In this document: piece by piece, positions 8,515 to 19,248 of the stretch
How positions within the stretch are numbered: the stretch's first letter is position 1
How the letters are laid out: each line of letters begins with the position of its first letter
Source of the DNA: Trichomonas vaginalis G3
Taxonomy: Eukaryota; Parabasalia; Trichomonadida; Trichomonadidae
Assembly: GCF_026262505.1 (NCBI RefSeq)
Contig: NC_067207.1
Location: 13,670,082 to 13,734,081, forward strand
Reading direction: 5' to 3'
Length of the DNA: 64,000 bases
Position numbers and translations under genes: made by a program
Notes under the pieces: generated by a model
The model's database searches: none
The model's input: only the letters and a program-made list of their open reading frames with translations
Told to the model about the DNA's origin: nothing

Positions 8515-8703
8515 TTAACTTACCCTTTGTTTGTCAAGGTAGTATTGGAGTGCAATTTCTCCAAATTCTCTGTGTCGGAGTTCTTCAGCATTTTCCAAGG
8601 TGTACCTGGAGAACTCAAAGAAGTTGTCAAGAACATACTGCCATGCTGCTCTTCTGAGTTCGTCGGTATTTTGGAAGTGTTGCACCTTCGAGTCTTCGGA
8701 CAT
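8515..8703 (-). CDS. small helical VLE-1 protein, unknown
   Basis: 62 codons, almost entirely helical and rich in Glu, Arg and aromatic residues (RRAAWQYVLDNFFEFSRYTL). In tandem with 8,279 (36-base gap with an A/T-rich start motif). No motif recognised. The plus-strand frame over the same bases is judged a shadow. Confidence 0.5.
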   Translation of the reverse strand: MSEDSKVQHFQNTDELRRAAWQYVLDNFFEFSRYTLENAEELRHREFGEIALQYYLDKQRVS

Positions 8704-8746
8704 GAAAAAATGACACTTTTTCTATTAAACCGTTTTGGCATTTCTC

Positions 8747-8927
8747 ATGAGTGAGTATAGTTCTGCCGAACCATTGGAAGAGAAGAAGTACCCTTGCTGG
8801 CAAAAAGACAAAAATAGTTGCCTTAGTTGTCATTGCAATTGTACTCGTAATTGAATTCATTGTACTTCTCTTCACGTACATAAAACTCAGCAATGGTATT
8901 TGCTTTAAGAAGCTACCATCTTACTAA
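8747..8927 (+). pseudogene. remnant of a small single-pass membrane protein gene
   Basis: One plus-strand frame encodes a strong membrane helix (ALVVIAIVLVIEFIVLLFTY) preceded by basic residues and followed by a short tail. The ATG at 8,747 is in a different phase from it, so the gene looks broken or its start is unresolved. It sits between the minus-strand genes at 8,515 and 8,947. Small hydrophobic proteins of this type are common in Polinton-like viruses, but no specific family is claimed. Confidence 0.35.
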
Positions 8928-8946
8928 GACTAAACACTTAGATTTT

Positions 8947-9822
8947 TCAAGCTTGACTTTTTACAATTTGAACTTTGTTTGCGTAGATATGAATTCTGAA
9001 AGAAGTATGAGGGTCTTGTATGACTTTGTACTTCTCCCATAGTTCATGTCTGTCAAACTTACCTGCCATGGACTCTTTCATAAGTTCCATGAAATCGTCT
9101 TCGGACAATCCGGGGAAAAGTATTATGTCAGTAAGTATTCTTTTAACATCCTTACTTAAACTCTTTGCTGTCTGTACACAAATGACAACTGAGATGTTAA
9201 AGTGTCTGAGCTTCTTAAGAATTCGACACATATCTTGTTCTCTGTTCTTTAACAAAGGATGAGAAGCAAAGTCATCTAAGATAAGAAGACATCTATGAGG
9301 GTAAGTCTTCCAATCGTAAGATTGCAATTTCTTCGAAATGTATTCTATCTCTTTCTGTTTGTTTCTGAAGTGTTTCTTCTCTAATATTCTCTGCATTTCC
9401 TCATTAGGGTCTTTGAACTTAGAATATTATATACTCATTATAGCATTATACTTCAAAACTCTTCTTTGGTACTTCTTTATCCAATCTAACAACTCAGTAT
9501 CCTTTATACATACTAACTTAGACTTCTTTATAATATCTTTGAACGAATTGACGGTTTGGTCAAATTGACCAGAAGTACTACAAATGACTACTAACTCATA
9601 GAATGGGTTCTTCTCATCTAGTTCTTGTTGTTGTGCAGCCATTTTAAGATAAGTGAAAGTCTTACCAGACCCAGGTGGTGCAATTAGACCTGTTATACCA
9701 TTCTGAGCAAATAAGAACTTGTCATGTATAGGCTTTATCTGAGCATTTTCTAACTTCCTCTTGTTCTTGTTTAAAACATTCTCAAATTTCTTGTCAATGT
9801 CAGCAAACTTTTTTTCTAACAT
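8947..9822 (-). pseudogene. A32-like genome packaging ATPase, left copy (broken)
   Basis: Same gene as the apparently whole copy at 56,122-56,997. A Walker A motif (APPGSGKT) and the Walker B region (LLILDDFA) are both present on the minus strand; about one break is evident. The product would pump the element's DNA into capsids. The start at 9,822 is preferred because it is preceded by TTTTTCTAAAAAT and gives a 36-bp divergent promoter with the gene at 9,859; an upstream in-frame start at 9,924 is possible. Confidence 0.75.
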
Positions 9823-9858
9823 ATTTTTAGAAAAATTAAAATTTTTATCTTTTAGAAA
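9823..9858. promoter_or_regulatory. compact bidirectional promoter between ATPase and divergent gene
   Basis: Only 36 bases separate the preferred ATPase start (9,822, minus) from the plus-strand ATG at 9,859. They contain AAAATTTTTATCTTTTAG toward the right and AATTTTTCTAAAAAT toward the left, both variants of the T-rich start motif. The arrangement is preserved in VLE-2 (56,086-56,121). Confidence 0.45.
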
Positions 9859-10308
9859 ATGTCTAGCGATTTCGCTATCTATATTCGAGACAAACTTTTT
9901 GACAGCAAAACATCTGTCGACCATAAAATCTTACATAGTGTAAACAAGAAAGGTGAATTTGTTCTAAAGTTTTGTTTCTGGGAATATGACAAGAACCATA
10001 AAACATTACAAAGAGCAGTCTTAAAATTTGTCAATGACAGACTTGTTGACAGAAATGACGCCGATTGGAAAGATGAAGTCCAACAAAAATTCTTAGAATG
10101 CAAATAAGACACATGCGCTGTTCTTGAAGATGAAATAGAAAACAGAATAGATGAGCTATTAAAGGACAAAGAACTTTTACATAGATATGGTTCTGAGAAA
10201 TTTGACGTCTCACCACCAGAAAAGAAGAAGAAAGAAAAGAAAGAGAAAAAAGAAGAAGAGAAGAAAGAACCTGAACCAGTTCCAGAGAAAAAGAAATTTG
10301 ACATGTAA
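9859..10308 (+). pseudogene. broken gene with Lys/Glu-rich tail
   Basis: About 150 codons with one break. The N-terminal 80 residues look folded, with alternating charged and hydrophobic positions (FAIYIRDKLF..., FVLKFCFWEYDK). The C-terminal part is a long Lys/Glu/Pro tract. It is divergent from the packaging ATPase and convergent with 10,325. The inverted copy at 55,641-56,085 is also broken. Function unknown. Confidence 0.5.
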
Positions 10309-10324
10309 AAATAAAATTTTATTT

Positions 10325-10744
10325 TTAGAACATTTCTGGGTCAATGTCAATGTTCTCTTCCTCTTTAGGAGTAAACACTGGCTTAGACTCTAAAATCTTT
10401 TTACCCAATTTACCTTGAACTTCTACAACTTTAGACTCATAATATTCATAGTCGTCTGTCTTCTTTGGTTCATAAGGTATAACAAGTTTGTATGCTTTGC
10501 CTTCTTTAAGGTTTGAGAACCTTCTGTCAAAACTTTCTTTGACTGTTAACAAACCTTCTATGTCTAAGTCTTCAAATTTCGCACCATTTTTAGTCACAAT
10601 AGCAAACTTAACTGGTTCGATGTTCCAAACTTTGCTGAATGAAGACTTTTCAAAATGGTAGAAGTAAACATTCAAATATGTGAATGGGTCTAGTTCTTCT
10701 TTAAGTCCTGACATGTACTTGTTTACTGAGATGAATTTCGTCAT
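10325..10744 (-). CDS. conserved VLE protein next to helicase, unknown
   Basis: 139 codons, whole in both copies (partner 55,205-55,624) with only a few substitutions, so it may have been under constraint. Beta-rich with basic strands (VKFAIVTKNGAKF, AYKLVIPYEPKK) and an acidic C-terminus (EEENIDIDPEMF). A single-stranded-DNA-binding or processivity role would fit its place between the helicase and ATPase genes, but no fold was recognised. The ATG is preceded by TTTTTTATCCGATAG. Confidence 0.65.
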   Translation of the reverse strand: MTKFISVNKYMSGLKEELDPFTYLNVYFYHFEKSSFSKVWNIEPVKFAIVTKNGAKFEDLDIEGLLTVKESFDRRFSNLKEGKAYKLVIPYEPKKTDDYEYYESKVVEVQGKLGKKILESKPVFTPKEEENIDIDPEMF

Positions 10745-10751
10745 CTTTTCT

Positions 10752-10765
10752 ATCGGATAAAAAAT
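10752..10765 (-). promoter_or_regulatory. VLE promoter-like motif TATTTTTTATCCGA
   Basis: Reading on the minus strand, this T-tract plus ATCCGA lies 7 bases before the ATG at 10,744. It is the clearest match to the motif before the capsid gene (2,654-2,666). The same bases are kept in the VLE-2 copy before 55,205. Confidence 0.5.
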
Positions 10766-10780
10766 ATTTTTTTTTAAAAT

Positions 10781-12016
10781 TTACTCAGAAAAATTTTTCT
10801 TTGTATATACACCATTCTGTACGTCTAAAAGACTTTTGACATTTGCCAAGAATGTACGTTTAGAAGCTGCCATATAACCATATTCTTGACAATATTGTTT
10901 ATATTCATCATATAAAGACCTTTCATCTAATGACACAAAGTCAGTTTCATCTATGAACAGTTCATAAACACTCTTGTTTGCTTCTAACAATGTTTGTCTC
11001 TCTTCGGTATGTGGAATTTGTCTTGGATTGAACTTAGAAATATCTAATGTCATGAAATATGAGAACAAGTGGTTGTAAAAGTCAGATGTCAAAGTTTCTG
11101 CTAAGTCGTCAAAATATTCTGTATCTTGCATATGAGAATCTGACGTTCTGACAACTACATATCTTCTGTCAGAACTTTCTAACTTCATCGGAACAGCATT
11201 GTTTGAAACCATGATGAAATTTGCAACATTTTCACAAACTCTTTGGTCTTTATACTTTCTTTCAACAACTCCAACTTTGTCTGTTATAAGACTCTTCAAA
11301 GCATCTGAGTTCAAAACTTTTGTTGTATCTATACTTTTAAGTTCATTGCAAACTATAAGTTTCATATTCTCTATTGAGGAGTTAAACTTGCCACAGATGT
11401 TTTCTAAGTTTGTCATATTCGGATTCGAATAGCCCTCTAACAGTTTGCACAAAATATCTGTAAAGAAAGTATTCTTACCAGTTCCTTGTTTTCCAATTAT
11501 AATGAGAGCAGTTTCATTTTTAGCACTTGGATGTTGTAAGATATTTGCAAACCAACATAAGATATACTCATAGACTCTTTCGTTTCCATTGCATATAATT
11601 TCTTTGACATGGTCTAACCAAGCTTCTATAATATTTTCTTTCCATTCTACTTGTTCATATTTATATCCAGTGAAGATAGAATAGAAGTTTGGAGAAGGTG
11701 TATAGAACTTTATACCACGAACTGAAAAATCTTCTAACTTTGACAATAAGATATCCCAAGCATCTAACATCTTCATTCCAACTTGTACAACTTTTATTTT
11801 CTTAAGTTTCTGTCTACATTCTTGTTCTGAAACTATTGTTGCTCTTGGTTTGTTAAAGACAACATCCCATTCTTTCATGACATAACATTCTGGGGCAGAG
11901 TCAACATAAATGACTAAACGTTTCAAATTCTCGACTGCTTTGTTATAGTCTCTAAATGGACACATATTTCTGAATGCTTGGAAGTCATAAAAATCTGAAA
12001 CATCTATTCTGTACAT
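10781..12016 (-). CDS. SF3 / D5-type helicase
   Basis: 411 codons, looks whole. Walker A GKQGTGKNTFF near residue 175, Walker B-type LIVCNEL near 217, and the SF3 motif C region NFIMVSNNAVP near 266, followed by an arginine-containing DRRYVVVR. The C-terminal domain is helical. It is typical of poxvirus D5-like ATPases and Polinton helicases and would unwind the element's DNA for polB. No primase domain is evident upstream in this protein, unlike the Maverick counterpart. The VLE-2 copy (53,936-55,167) is broken. Confidence 0.85.
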   Translation of the reverse strand: MYRIDVSDFYDFQAFRNMCPFRDYNKAVENLKRLVIYVDSAPECYVMKEWDVVFNKPRATIVSEQECRQKLKKIKVVQVGMKMLDAWDILLSKLEDFSVRGIKFYTPSPNFYSIFTGYKYEQVEWKENIIEAWLDHVKEIICNGNERVYEYILCWFANILQHPSAKNETALIIIGKQGTGKNTFFTDILCKLLEGYSNPNMTNLENICGKFNSSIENMKLIVCNELKSIDTTKVLNSDALKSLITDKVGVVERKYKDQRVCENVANFIMVSNNAVPMKLESSDRRYVVVRTSDSHMQDTEYFDDLAETLTSDFYNHLFSYFMTLDISKFNPRQIPHTEERQTLLEANKSVYELFIDETDFVSLDERSLYDEYKQYCQEYGYMAASKRTFLANVKSLLDVQNGVYTKKNFSE

Positions 12017-12045
12017 TTTTATAAAAATAAAAAAATAGTATTTTT

Positions 12046-12725
12046 TTATTCTTGACTTTGTTGTTCCATTTGTTGCATTTGTTGTTCTTGAGCTATTTGT
12101 TGTTGAAGTTGTTCTTGTAATACAATACTTTCACCAGTTGCATCTTCCAATTCGAAACTTTCTGCCGTCATTGACAAATACATAGGACATAAAAGTTTTA
12201 CAGGAACAAAGTTTGCGTCAACTAAGGTTAAGTTTATGTTTGCTAAAGTGTTTGAGTTTACTAAAGCTGAAAATTCTGCATTCGAATGAACAATAGGCAA
12301 ACCAGCAGAGAAAGTGTTGTTTATACGCATGAGTATCTTTTGGTCATAATAGTTTCTGTCGACATTCGAATAACACTTTGAACCTAAGTTTGAAACAATA
12401 TATAAGATTGGTGTGCTTAATGTCAATGGAATAGACATTCCTTGTATGACACCTTTTCCTGTTATAGGAAACTGTTGGTAGTAAAAACCAGAAATAAGTT
12501 TTGTATTATAGCTCATATCGTTTATAGTAAACTCAGTCGGACATCCAAACATAATGAAACCTGCTCTAGTTGCAGCACATGTTACATCCGTACTTAAAGT
12601 ATTAAATAAGTCAACAAAACCTGTTGGTGGTATATCTGAGTAAGTATCTTCAAAGGAGTATTTTTACCATTCACAACAATAAAGTCTTCTGGTGTCAAAA
12701 GAGCAAAACAGGCTTTAGTCGTCAT
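12046..12725 (-). pseudogene. broken VLE structural-type gene with Gln-rich tail
   Basis: About 225 codons with a break near the N-terminal third. The body is beta-rich (TKLISGFYYQQFPITG, LANINLTLVDANFVPVKL), and the C-terminal 35 residues are almost pure Gln/Met/Glu. Beta-rich content and position between helicase and capsid genes suggest a minor capsid (penton-like) protein, but this is inference. The VLE-2 copy (53,199-53,910) is also broken. Confidence 0.5.
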
Positions 12726-12859
12726 TGTGTTTAAGGTTAGTTTACAATATCGTCCTTGAGGACTTTGTAAGTTTGTTGTTATAGAATTATATGATCAGGG
12801 TTTTTAGTCGTAATAGTATAAATATTATGTCTTCTGCCATTTACTTAGCAAATAAATTT

Positions 12860-13374
12860 TAATGAAATTTGTGGTCGTCAAATATTTTATAACGTCTGGG
12901 AAACTATATTTTAAGTTCAACGTTTCACCTCCTTTCATAACGTATATCTTGTCAATGACATTATATGAAACACCACAGCAACAATGTCGGGTTCTATTTC
13001 TTTGATGTTTATATCGTCTGCCTCTGTCAAAGTTTCAATAGTTCTTTCAAAACTTCATGAGGTGCAATGACATATGAGTTCACTTTTACAGGGTTGTGTT
13101 CGACCAAGTTTAACATTATACTAAAGCTGACAAATCTTCTTCCTGAGTTTGAAGTTTGTCTTTCAGTTGTTGGTAGTCGTTTCGAATATCTGCAACAGAA
13201 CTTAAAGTCTCTGTTAACTTCAGGATATGTTGGTTCTTTTACAGGAACAATTGTTATACCATCTTCGTCTTCGTATGGTTTCCCCACTTCAACATCTCTG
13301 TCTTTGACATTGACAACAACACTTTGACTGTTTGTTTGAGTTGGTGAATTTAACTTCACATCTGCCACCGCCAT
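12860..13374 (-). pseudogene. broken VLE gene, unknown
   Basis: About 170 codons in the original reading, broken about two or three times here and also in VLE-2 (52,306-52,842). The N-terminal 60 residues are Thr/Ser/Val-rich and extended, with an acidic patch (GKPYEDEDG). The rest is helical. A small gene that follows it in VLE-2 (52,864) is missing from this copy. No family recognised. Confidence 0.45.
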
Positions 13375-13436
13375 TAAACCTTTGAAACACTTACGCTTCT
13401 ATTTTTCGGAAATGACATTTTACTTAGAATAAAAAG

Positions 13437-13856
13437 ATGGACGTATTCGGATATCTTATTGAATTGAAGCAGAACAAAGTTTATACTCACAAACAATACA
13501 AATACATTGACAGAATAGTTCTTTACACAAACAATGGAAAATGTTATAGAATAGCAGTCTTTGCTGAACCTAAATATTTTCATAAAGCAAAGAAAGTTGG
13601 TATAACTGAAATGGTGAAAGTTCTTGAAGCAGACAAAAATATAACTTCAAAACTTACAGATATTACTAAAGGAAAGTTTATAATACAATATTATGTCAAA
13701 ACTGGCGTACTGTCAATATTTGACGGAGAGAAGTCAGTTCAAGAACAACTTACTGACCTGCTGCCAAAATCTGCTCGATGGAAGCTGTCGTTATGCCAAT
13801 CTGAGGAGCCCCAGCAGGTTTCATCGAACGAATCTTCAAAAGAGCATCTTCCGTGA
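13437..13856 (+). CDS. small basic VLE protein, overlaps capsid gene end
   Basis: 139 codons. It starts with two beta strands and Lys/Tyr-rich loops (VFGYLIELKQNKVYTHKQ) and looks folded over residues 1-105. The last 35 codons lie antisense over the 3' end of the capsid gene (stop at 13,750), so the true functional end may be earlier. It is divergent from the gene at 12,860-13,374 across about 60 bases. The VLE-2 copy is broken. Function unknown. Confidence 0.5.
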   Translation: MDVFGYLIELKQNKVYTHKQYKYIDRIVLYTNNGKCYRIAVFAEPKYFHKAKKVGITEMVKVLEADKNITSKLTDITKGKFIIQYYVKTGVLSIFDGEKSVQEQLTDLLPKSARWKLSLCQSEEPQQVSSNESSKEHLP

Positions 13857-15357
13857 AAAGTGCTATTGGTTTTGTAAACTTCTTTGCTCTCAATTCATCT
13901 GGACCGTCTCTGTCACCAGTATATTGTATTTGAACTGTACCAACAGTTGAAATACCACCCATAAAGTCTTCTGAGTCAGCAAATGGAATGCCAAGCCAAA
14001 AGTTTGAACGGTCTCCATTTGTATATTGAGTTTTTTGACCTCCTGTATGAGTCCATACTTTCACATATGGCATAATAGAACTTTGCATTTCAGGGTTAAT
14101 GGTTGTTGTGAAGTTGTTGTTAAAGTTCATAGCATCTAATGTCAAGTTGTATGACCTCATATCCTCAACTGTAGAATATTCTTCTCTTGGATAATATTTG
14201 CCATCTATGTTTATATGATATTTAATACCAGGGTTGTAGAAACAAGAATAGTCATTTATAGTTCGTCTGAACAGTACAAACATAGTATCTGCATGTTTCA
14301 TTGCAGTTGTTAAAGCAATATCTGTTCTTGCACCTGCGGCTCCTGGATTTTGGTTTCCAACTTCACCTGCAAAGTCTTTGACAGATATTTGGTGTATAGG
14401 GAACATAAGTGGAACTGCAATATATTTGGCAGCTAAAGCATTTGAAATATCTGGGTCCAACATATAGACTGCAAGTCTGCTTTCTATTCTCTTGCATTCA
14501 AACTGTTCGCATGTGAACTTAACTGGGTCCCAAGCAGTAGCTGCTGCATGAAATAATAGTTTACTTCAGTGTTGAGGTTTGAGAAACCAAAGTCTAAGTC
14601 AACTTTGTCTTTGCAAATTCCAAATGGTATGCTGGCAGTCCACCAGCTGTATCTGTAATAGTGAATGGGTCTTGTGTTGGTGCAATGACTAAGTTATTTT
14701 TGCTTGGAGTAAGTTCGATAGAAATTTTTCCTGCCCAGTTTGGCAAGTATCTTAAAAACCTGAAGATGAGGAAAGATGACAAAGGAACTCTAAGTTTCAG
14801 TTTTACTTTGGTTACTGCTGCTGCAGTTTGTCCAGAAAGGTTAACATAAACTCCTGGAACGTTAGGGTCAAGTCTTCTTATTTTCTCAATGTTGCATACT
14901 GGTCTGTTTGTTCTCTAGCTTGTGGTTGTACTGAGTTTCTCAAAGCGAACCATTCATAGTTTGCCCATGTTACTGTTTGAACTAAGTCAGAGTTAGAATA
15001 TATCTTATATCCCATGAAAACTTCTGGAGCATATTGGTATCCGACATAGAAAATTCCATTGCAACCTTTCTTGTCAGACAACTTGGCAGAAGGTTTTATT
15101 TCAATGTCTTGTTCCACGTATAAGAATGAGTTGTCAATAGAAATAATATGAAACCTGTCGCAAGCAATATCTACTGTTGTTGAAGAACCTTCTCCAAACT
15201 CACCTACGTTTCCATAAGAAACAGCAGTTGTATATTCGTAAGTTCCAGGAACTATTTCTGACCTTCTAATGGCATTGTCGCATTCGTTATACCATTCGGA
15301 AACATTTCCGTTCATGGCATCCAAAACTGTTGGCGTTATATTCTGAGCGGCGTACAT
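13750..15357 (-). pseudogene. second double-jelly-roll capsid candidate (broken)
   Basis: About 535 codons in its original extent, broken roughly three times. Recognisable capsid-type features: two beta-rich halves, the LKLRVPLSSF-type segment shared with the 2,676-4,202 protein, and a C-terminal half with NPGIKYHINIDGKYYPREEY and SNFWLGIPFADSEDFMGG. The start at 15,357 lies after TATTTTTACCC. It would be a second or alternative major capsid protein. A copy in VLE-2 (50,334-51,930) is more decayed. Confidence 0.6.
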
Positions 15358-15389
15358 TTCATATGGGTAAAAATATAGAATAGTTGGAT

Positions 15390-18300
15390 TTATGTGTCAT
15401 AATAGAACCCACTCGGACCAAGCTTTACTTTCTTCCTGACTGAGTTTTTAACTCTTCTTTTTCCTTCATTGCCACTACTTTCACTAGATGAAGTTACTTC
15501 TTCACTACTTTCACTTTGTTCTACTCTTCTCTTCTTCTTTGGTGTCGCTTTTGGTAACTTGCCCTCTGCTTCAAGTTGTTGCATCTTTGCCTCATGTTCA
15601 CCTAGTATGTTGTAAATTTCCCATGTCCTTTTTGCCTTTGGGCTCTGGTCGCCCATCTCAGGTAACCTATATCCTAGAAAGATTTTGTCATAGTTTGTAT
15701 TTGAGTCTTCGCTTATTGTTTGCATGACTCTTTCCTGAGTTTCCGGTTCAAGCTCTTCAAACAGAGCTTGTCCATATGGAATAAGCTCGTTTCCAAATAT
15801 ATGTTTTTGTAGCCATTCTGGTTTTCTTTCCATGTAACCAATAATATCTTTTGTGAATGGGAAAGCTTTTACCCAACGTTTCAGTCTTGCGTCATTTATT
15901 TCTGTAGTTGGTTTTATTTTGTCAAGGAACATGTTTTTCAATACTAACATTTCATTTGGTACTGTCCATTTGAGTTTTCTTAAATATTCATCCCTTCTCA
16001 GTTCATTGTCTGCAAAGTAAGTTTTTATGACATTTTGCAAACTTTCGTTTGCAAGGTCATGTACAATAGGTTCTCTTCCTTCTCTCTCCCTAACTTTCTT
16101 TCTAAACTCTTCACCAAATATACCATCTCTATGGTTCTGTGTAGTTCTTTGAGATAAATGTTCTAGAACGTCAGGTGTTATATTTCCCTCAGCCATGTTC
16201 ATTTCATACTGGTCCAAAATATCTGCATCTTTCATATCTTTCAATGGCATTAAAGCCGCGCTGAAAATACCCGTTATATCTGGTTCACCATTCACTTCCA
16301 TTGCGTCTACAACTTCTTGGAATTGAGGTTGTAAGTTTATGAACCACCTATCCGGATTAGCTTTATGACCCCATTCATTGTAGTTCCATAGTCTGCAGAA
16401 ACAAAAGTAGGTTTGTTTCCATATTGGTTAGGTTCTGAATGAACTTTAAACAATGTTTCATTTCTATATGTTTTGTTGAAATTTAACCTTTTATTTTCAC
16501 CGAGTTCAGCCAAAGATTGAACGTTATATGGTCGTAAGTAAAAAGGATTATTGTATTTGCGTACATTTTCTTTCAGTACTTCCATTCTATGCTGAATATT
16601 TTCATCTGATGTTGGAGTCTTTTGTATGTCGGTGAACATTTTTCGATATTCTTCTACTATGTCAGCCGAATTTTTCTTAGACTCTTGGAAAGATTCCATA
16701 TTCACCTCATACTCTTGTTGAGGGTCAAGATTTTTCGGCTGTTCCAAATCTTCATCTAGTTCTGTGAAGTTAGTTTCCAAAGGAGGGACTTGTTCGTTTC
16801 CTTCAGGCTCTTCTAGCTGTTGTTGCTGAACTATTTCTTCCATGTCTGGTTGTATCTGAACTTCTTCCTGTGAGTTTCTTGTACCTCATCTGCTGGCATT
16901 TCATATATTCCGAGACCGTTTTTAACAAGTTCCCTATCTAAGTCATCCGGACTCATAAACCTTTCTTCTTTCGTTCCGTCTCTATTTTTTACGCGTTTCA
17001 TGAAGAGAGTTGAATTATCATTTAGCTGACATCAAATATCTCGGAGTAAATTCATTCATGTCATTTGGATGATATGCTATTAAATCATATCCCTTAGCGA
17101 GCTTGTATTTTCCAGGTTTGAGATTATATCCGATTTGATGCTGAGCCATAAAGCTAAATAGGTTCGGGTCAGTATTTCCTTCCTTGAACTTTCTAATAGC
17201 TTCTTTATATCTGTCACTAAAGTCAAGAGTATCTGGGTAACCATAATCTTCCTTAAGCATTTTTAAGAATTCTTGGTTTCCTTTTTCTCTACTTCTTTTA
17301 TGTCCTTGCTCTGTTTGTGGTTGCTGTGCAGGGTTTTGAACTGTTGGTTGTTGTGCTGGTTGTGGAGGTGGTTGTTGTGCTGGATTTTGAACTGTTGGTT
17401 GCTGTGCAGAGTTTTGAACTGTTGGTTGCTGTGCAGAGTTTTGAACTGTTGGTTGCTGTGCTGGATTTTGAACTGTTGGTTGTTGTGTTGGTTGTTGTTG
17501 TGGTGCATGCCTGTGTCTGTGTCCATGTGACGATGTAAATGTTTTAGGTAGTCCTGGTGCAGGTGCTTCTCTTGGAGGGTTTGGTGGTATATAAGTTCCA
17601 CCAGCTGGCACATATGTTCCATCTGCAGCATAATGTCCTACCTGACTTTTCGTTTTAAGAAAGCATTTACTAGGTCTGTTTTGGTCTGTTGTAACTCTTT
17701 TTCTTGACTTTTCACAACAGTTGCTCTAACGGCGTCATAGGCACTTTGAACTGCCTGTCTCGTTGCTGCATCTGTTATTTTCGTCATATTTTGTGCTACT
17801 TCTCTTAACTCTTTGTCGAAACCTTCAGACTTCAGTTTCTTTCCAGATGAGAAGTCGTTCACTAGTTTCACCTTACTATGAAGAGCTTCGAAGGCATTCT
17901 TAAAGTCAGCATTCATTAAAGCTTCATTTGAACTGTCTTCATCCGCTTGTATTTTTGTCCTTATTGACCCTATAAGTTGGGCTGCTTTAGCGTTGGCTTG
18001 GGCATCTAACCAGTCATTGTTAGCTTTTATATATTCTGCGCTTTTTCATTGCCTTCTGCATGGCTGTGTCGTTATTTTTACTTTCTTGTGCTAAGTTTTC
18101 ATACTGTACGGTTTGGTTTTGCAACTGTAAAAGTTTTTCTGCCTTTACATTTGCTTCAACTTCTTTTTTATACTCATCGCTATCCATATATGTCTTCAGG
18201 GCTTTTTGTTTTATCTCTTCATCTTTCAGTACTTTATATTGAGTAGTATGGTTTTTCAAATTTAAAACATCTTGTTCCATTTTTGCTACTTCTGCTGCTT

Positions 18301-18760
18301 TTTCTGACACTTTTTTCGCATATTCCTCTGTACTTAGTTCTTTCAGTTGTTCTTCTTTCTTCTTTTTCTCTACGTTTAACTCATTGAGTTTCTTTGTGTG
18401 TCTGTCATATTCTAGTTTCTTTTCGTTTTCACTTATTTGCTTCTGTATGTCTATGTTGACTTTTTGACATCTGTTATTTGATTTTTGAGTGAACTCAAAT
18501 TCATTTGACTTTGAGGGTTATAAGCTGTTCCGTCTGCAGCTCCACCATAGCCTGCCATTTTCGCTAAAAGTGCCGCTCTTAAACCTCCACTCTGTGCACC
18601 AAAACTCGGTTTAAAGCATAGGGTTGCTTGACATTTGTTGCAACATAGTGGGGTCATTCATCATTTGTTGTTGCAACTGTTGTTGTGGTGTCAGTTTTAC
18701 TATTGGATGTTTCAATGCTCCCTTCCTCTTACGTATATTCTTACGTAGCTTACGTGGCAT
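15390..18760 (-). pseudogene. very long broken structural-type gene with PTVQNPAQQ repeats
   Basis: Minus-strand coding signal runs almost without gaps for 3.4 kb and looks like one gene broken about half a dozen times. Regions in order: a very basic start (MPRKLRKNIRKRK), a Gln-rich helix, long coiled coils (about 17.6-18.4 kb), a tandem repeat block of PTVQNPAQQ/NSAQQ units (17.32-17.49 kb), a small folded domain, an acidic Gln/Glu stretch and a helical C-terminal domain ending in Ser/Lys-rich sequence. The size and layout suggest a large virion or core scaffold protein. No family recognised. VLE-2 holds the inverted copy with fewer peptide repeats. Confidence 0.6.
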
Positions 18761-18784
18761 TTTAAGTGAAGTTAAAAAGCGGTT

Positions 18785-19160
18785 TTTGACAGATGTTTAT
18801 ATGACACTTTTTGTTCAGCACAAAAACTACTCGGTCAAAGTGTTGTCAGTTTTGTAAAATAACCGTCTTATCTCATTCTATAAGGGGAAAAAGGCTTCTC
18901 AAAGTATACTTCCTTGGAACGCCTGTAACTTTTCCTGTAGCGACGATAGACCCTTACTTGTCCGGACAAAGTTATACTATTTTGAGTGCTCTACAAAAAA
19001 GTCAACGGCGACGACTCTCAAAAACCGTTGTGTAAAAAGTTTTACCGTTGGACAAAAAAGTATATATAGAAAACAAAAAACGTTTATAGTTCATTCAATA
19101 TTTGAGATAAACCGTTTTTTCCAACGGTAACTATTAAATAAAATAAAAAATAGAGGGGTT
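18785..19160. promoter_or_regulatory. gene-free region rich in ACCGTT/AACGGT motifs
   Basis: Between two divergent genes, this AT-rich block repeats ACCGTT or its complement at least six times, including CCGTTGG facing CCAACGG and a perfect palindrome TTGTCCGGACAA (18,958-18,969). No open frame of note. Clustered inverted motifs between divergent genes near an element end suggest a regulatory or replication-origin region; this is inference. The VLE-2 copy diverges at about 18,785 and lacks the block. Confidence 0.4.
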
Positions 19161-19248
19161 ACCGTTGACGAAAACCGTTTTTATTCAATATTCATTTTCC
19201 ACAAACTTCTGGTCAGTTCATTTTTGTCTAATGCAAGACCACAGTAGT

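Noticed and set aside
17273-17538. Plus-strand Leu/Trp/Cys-rich frames opposite the PTVQNPAQQ repeats (also 48,236-48,433)
   Set aside because: Antisense shadows of a Gln/Pro/Asn minisatellite; no start motif.
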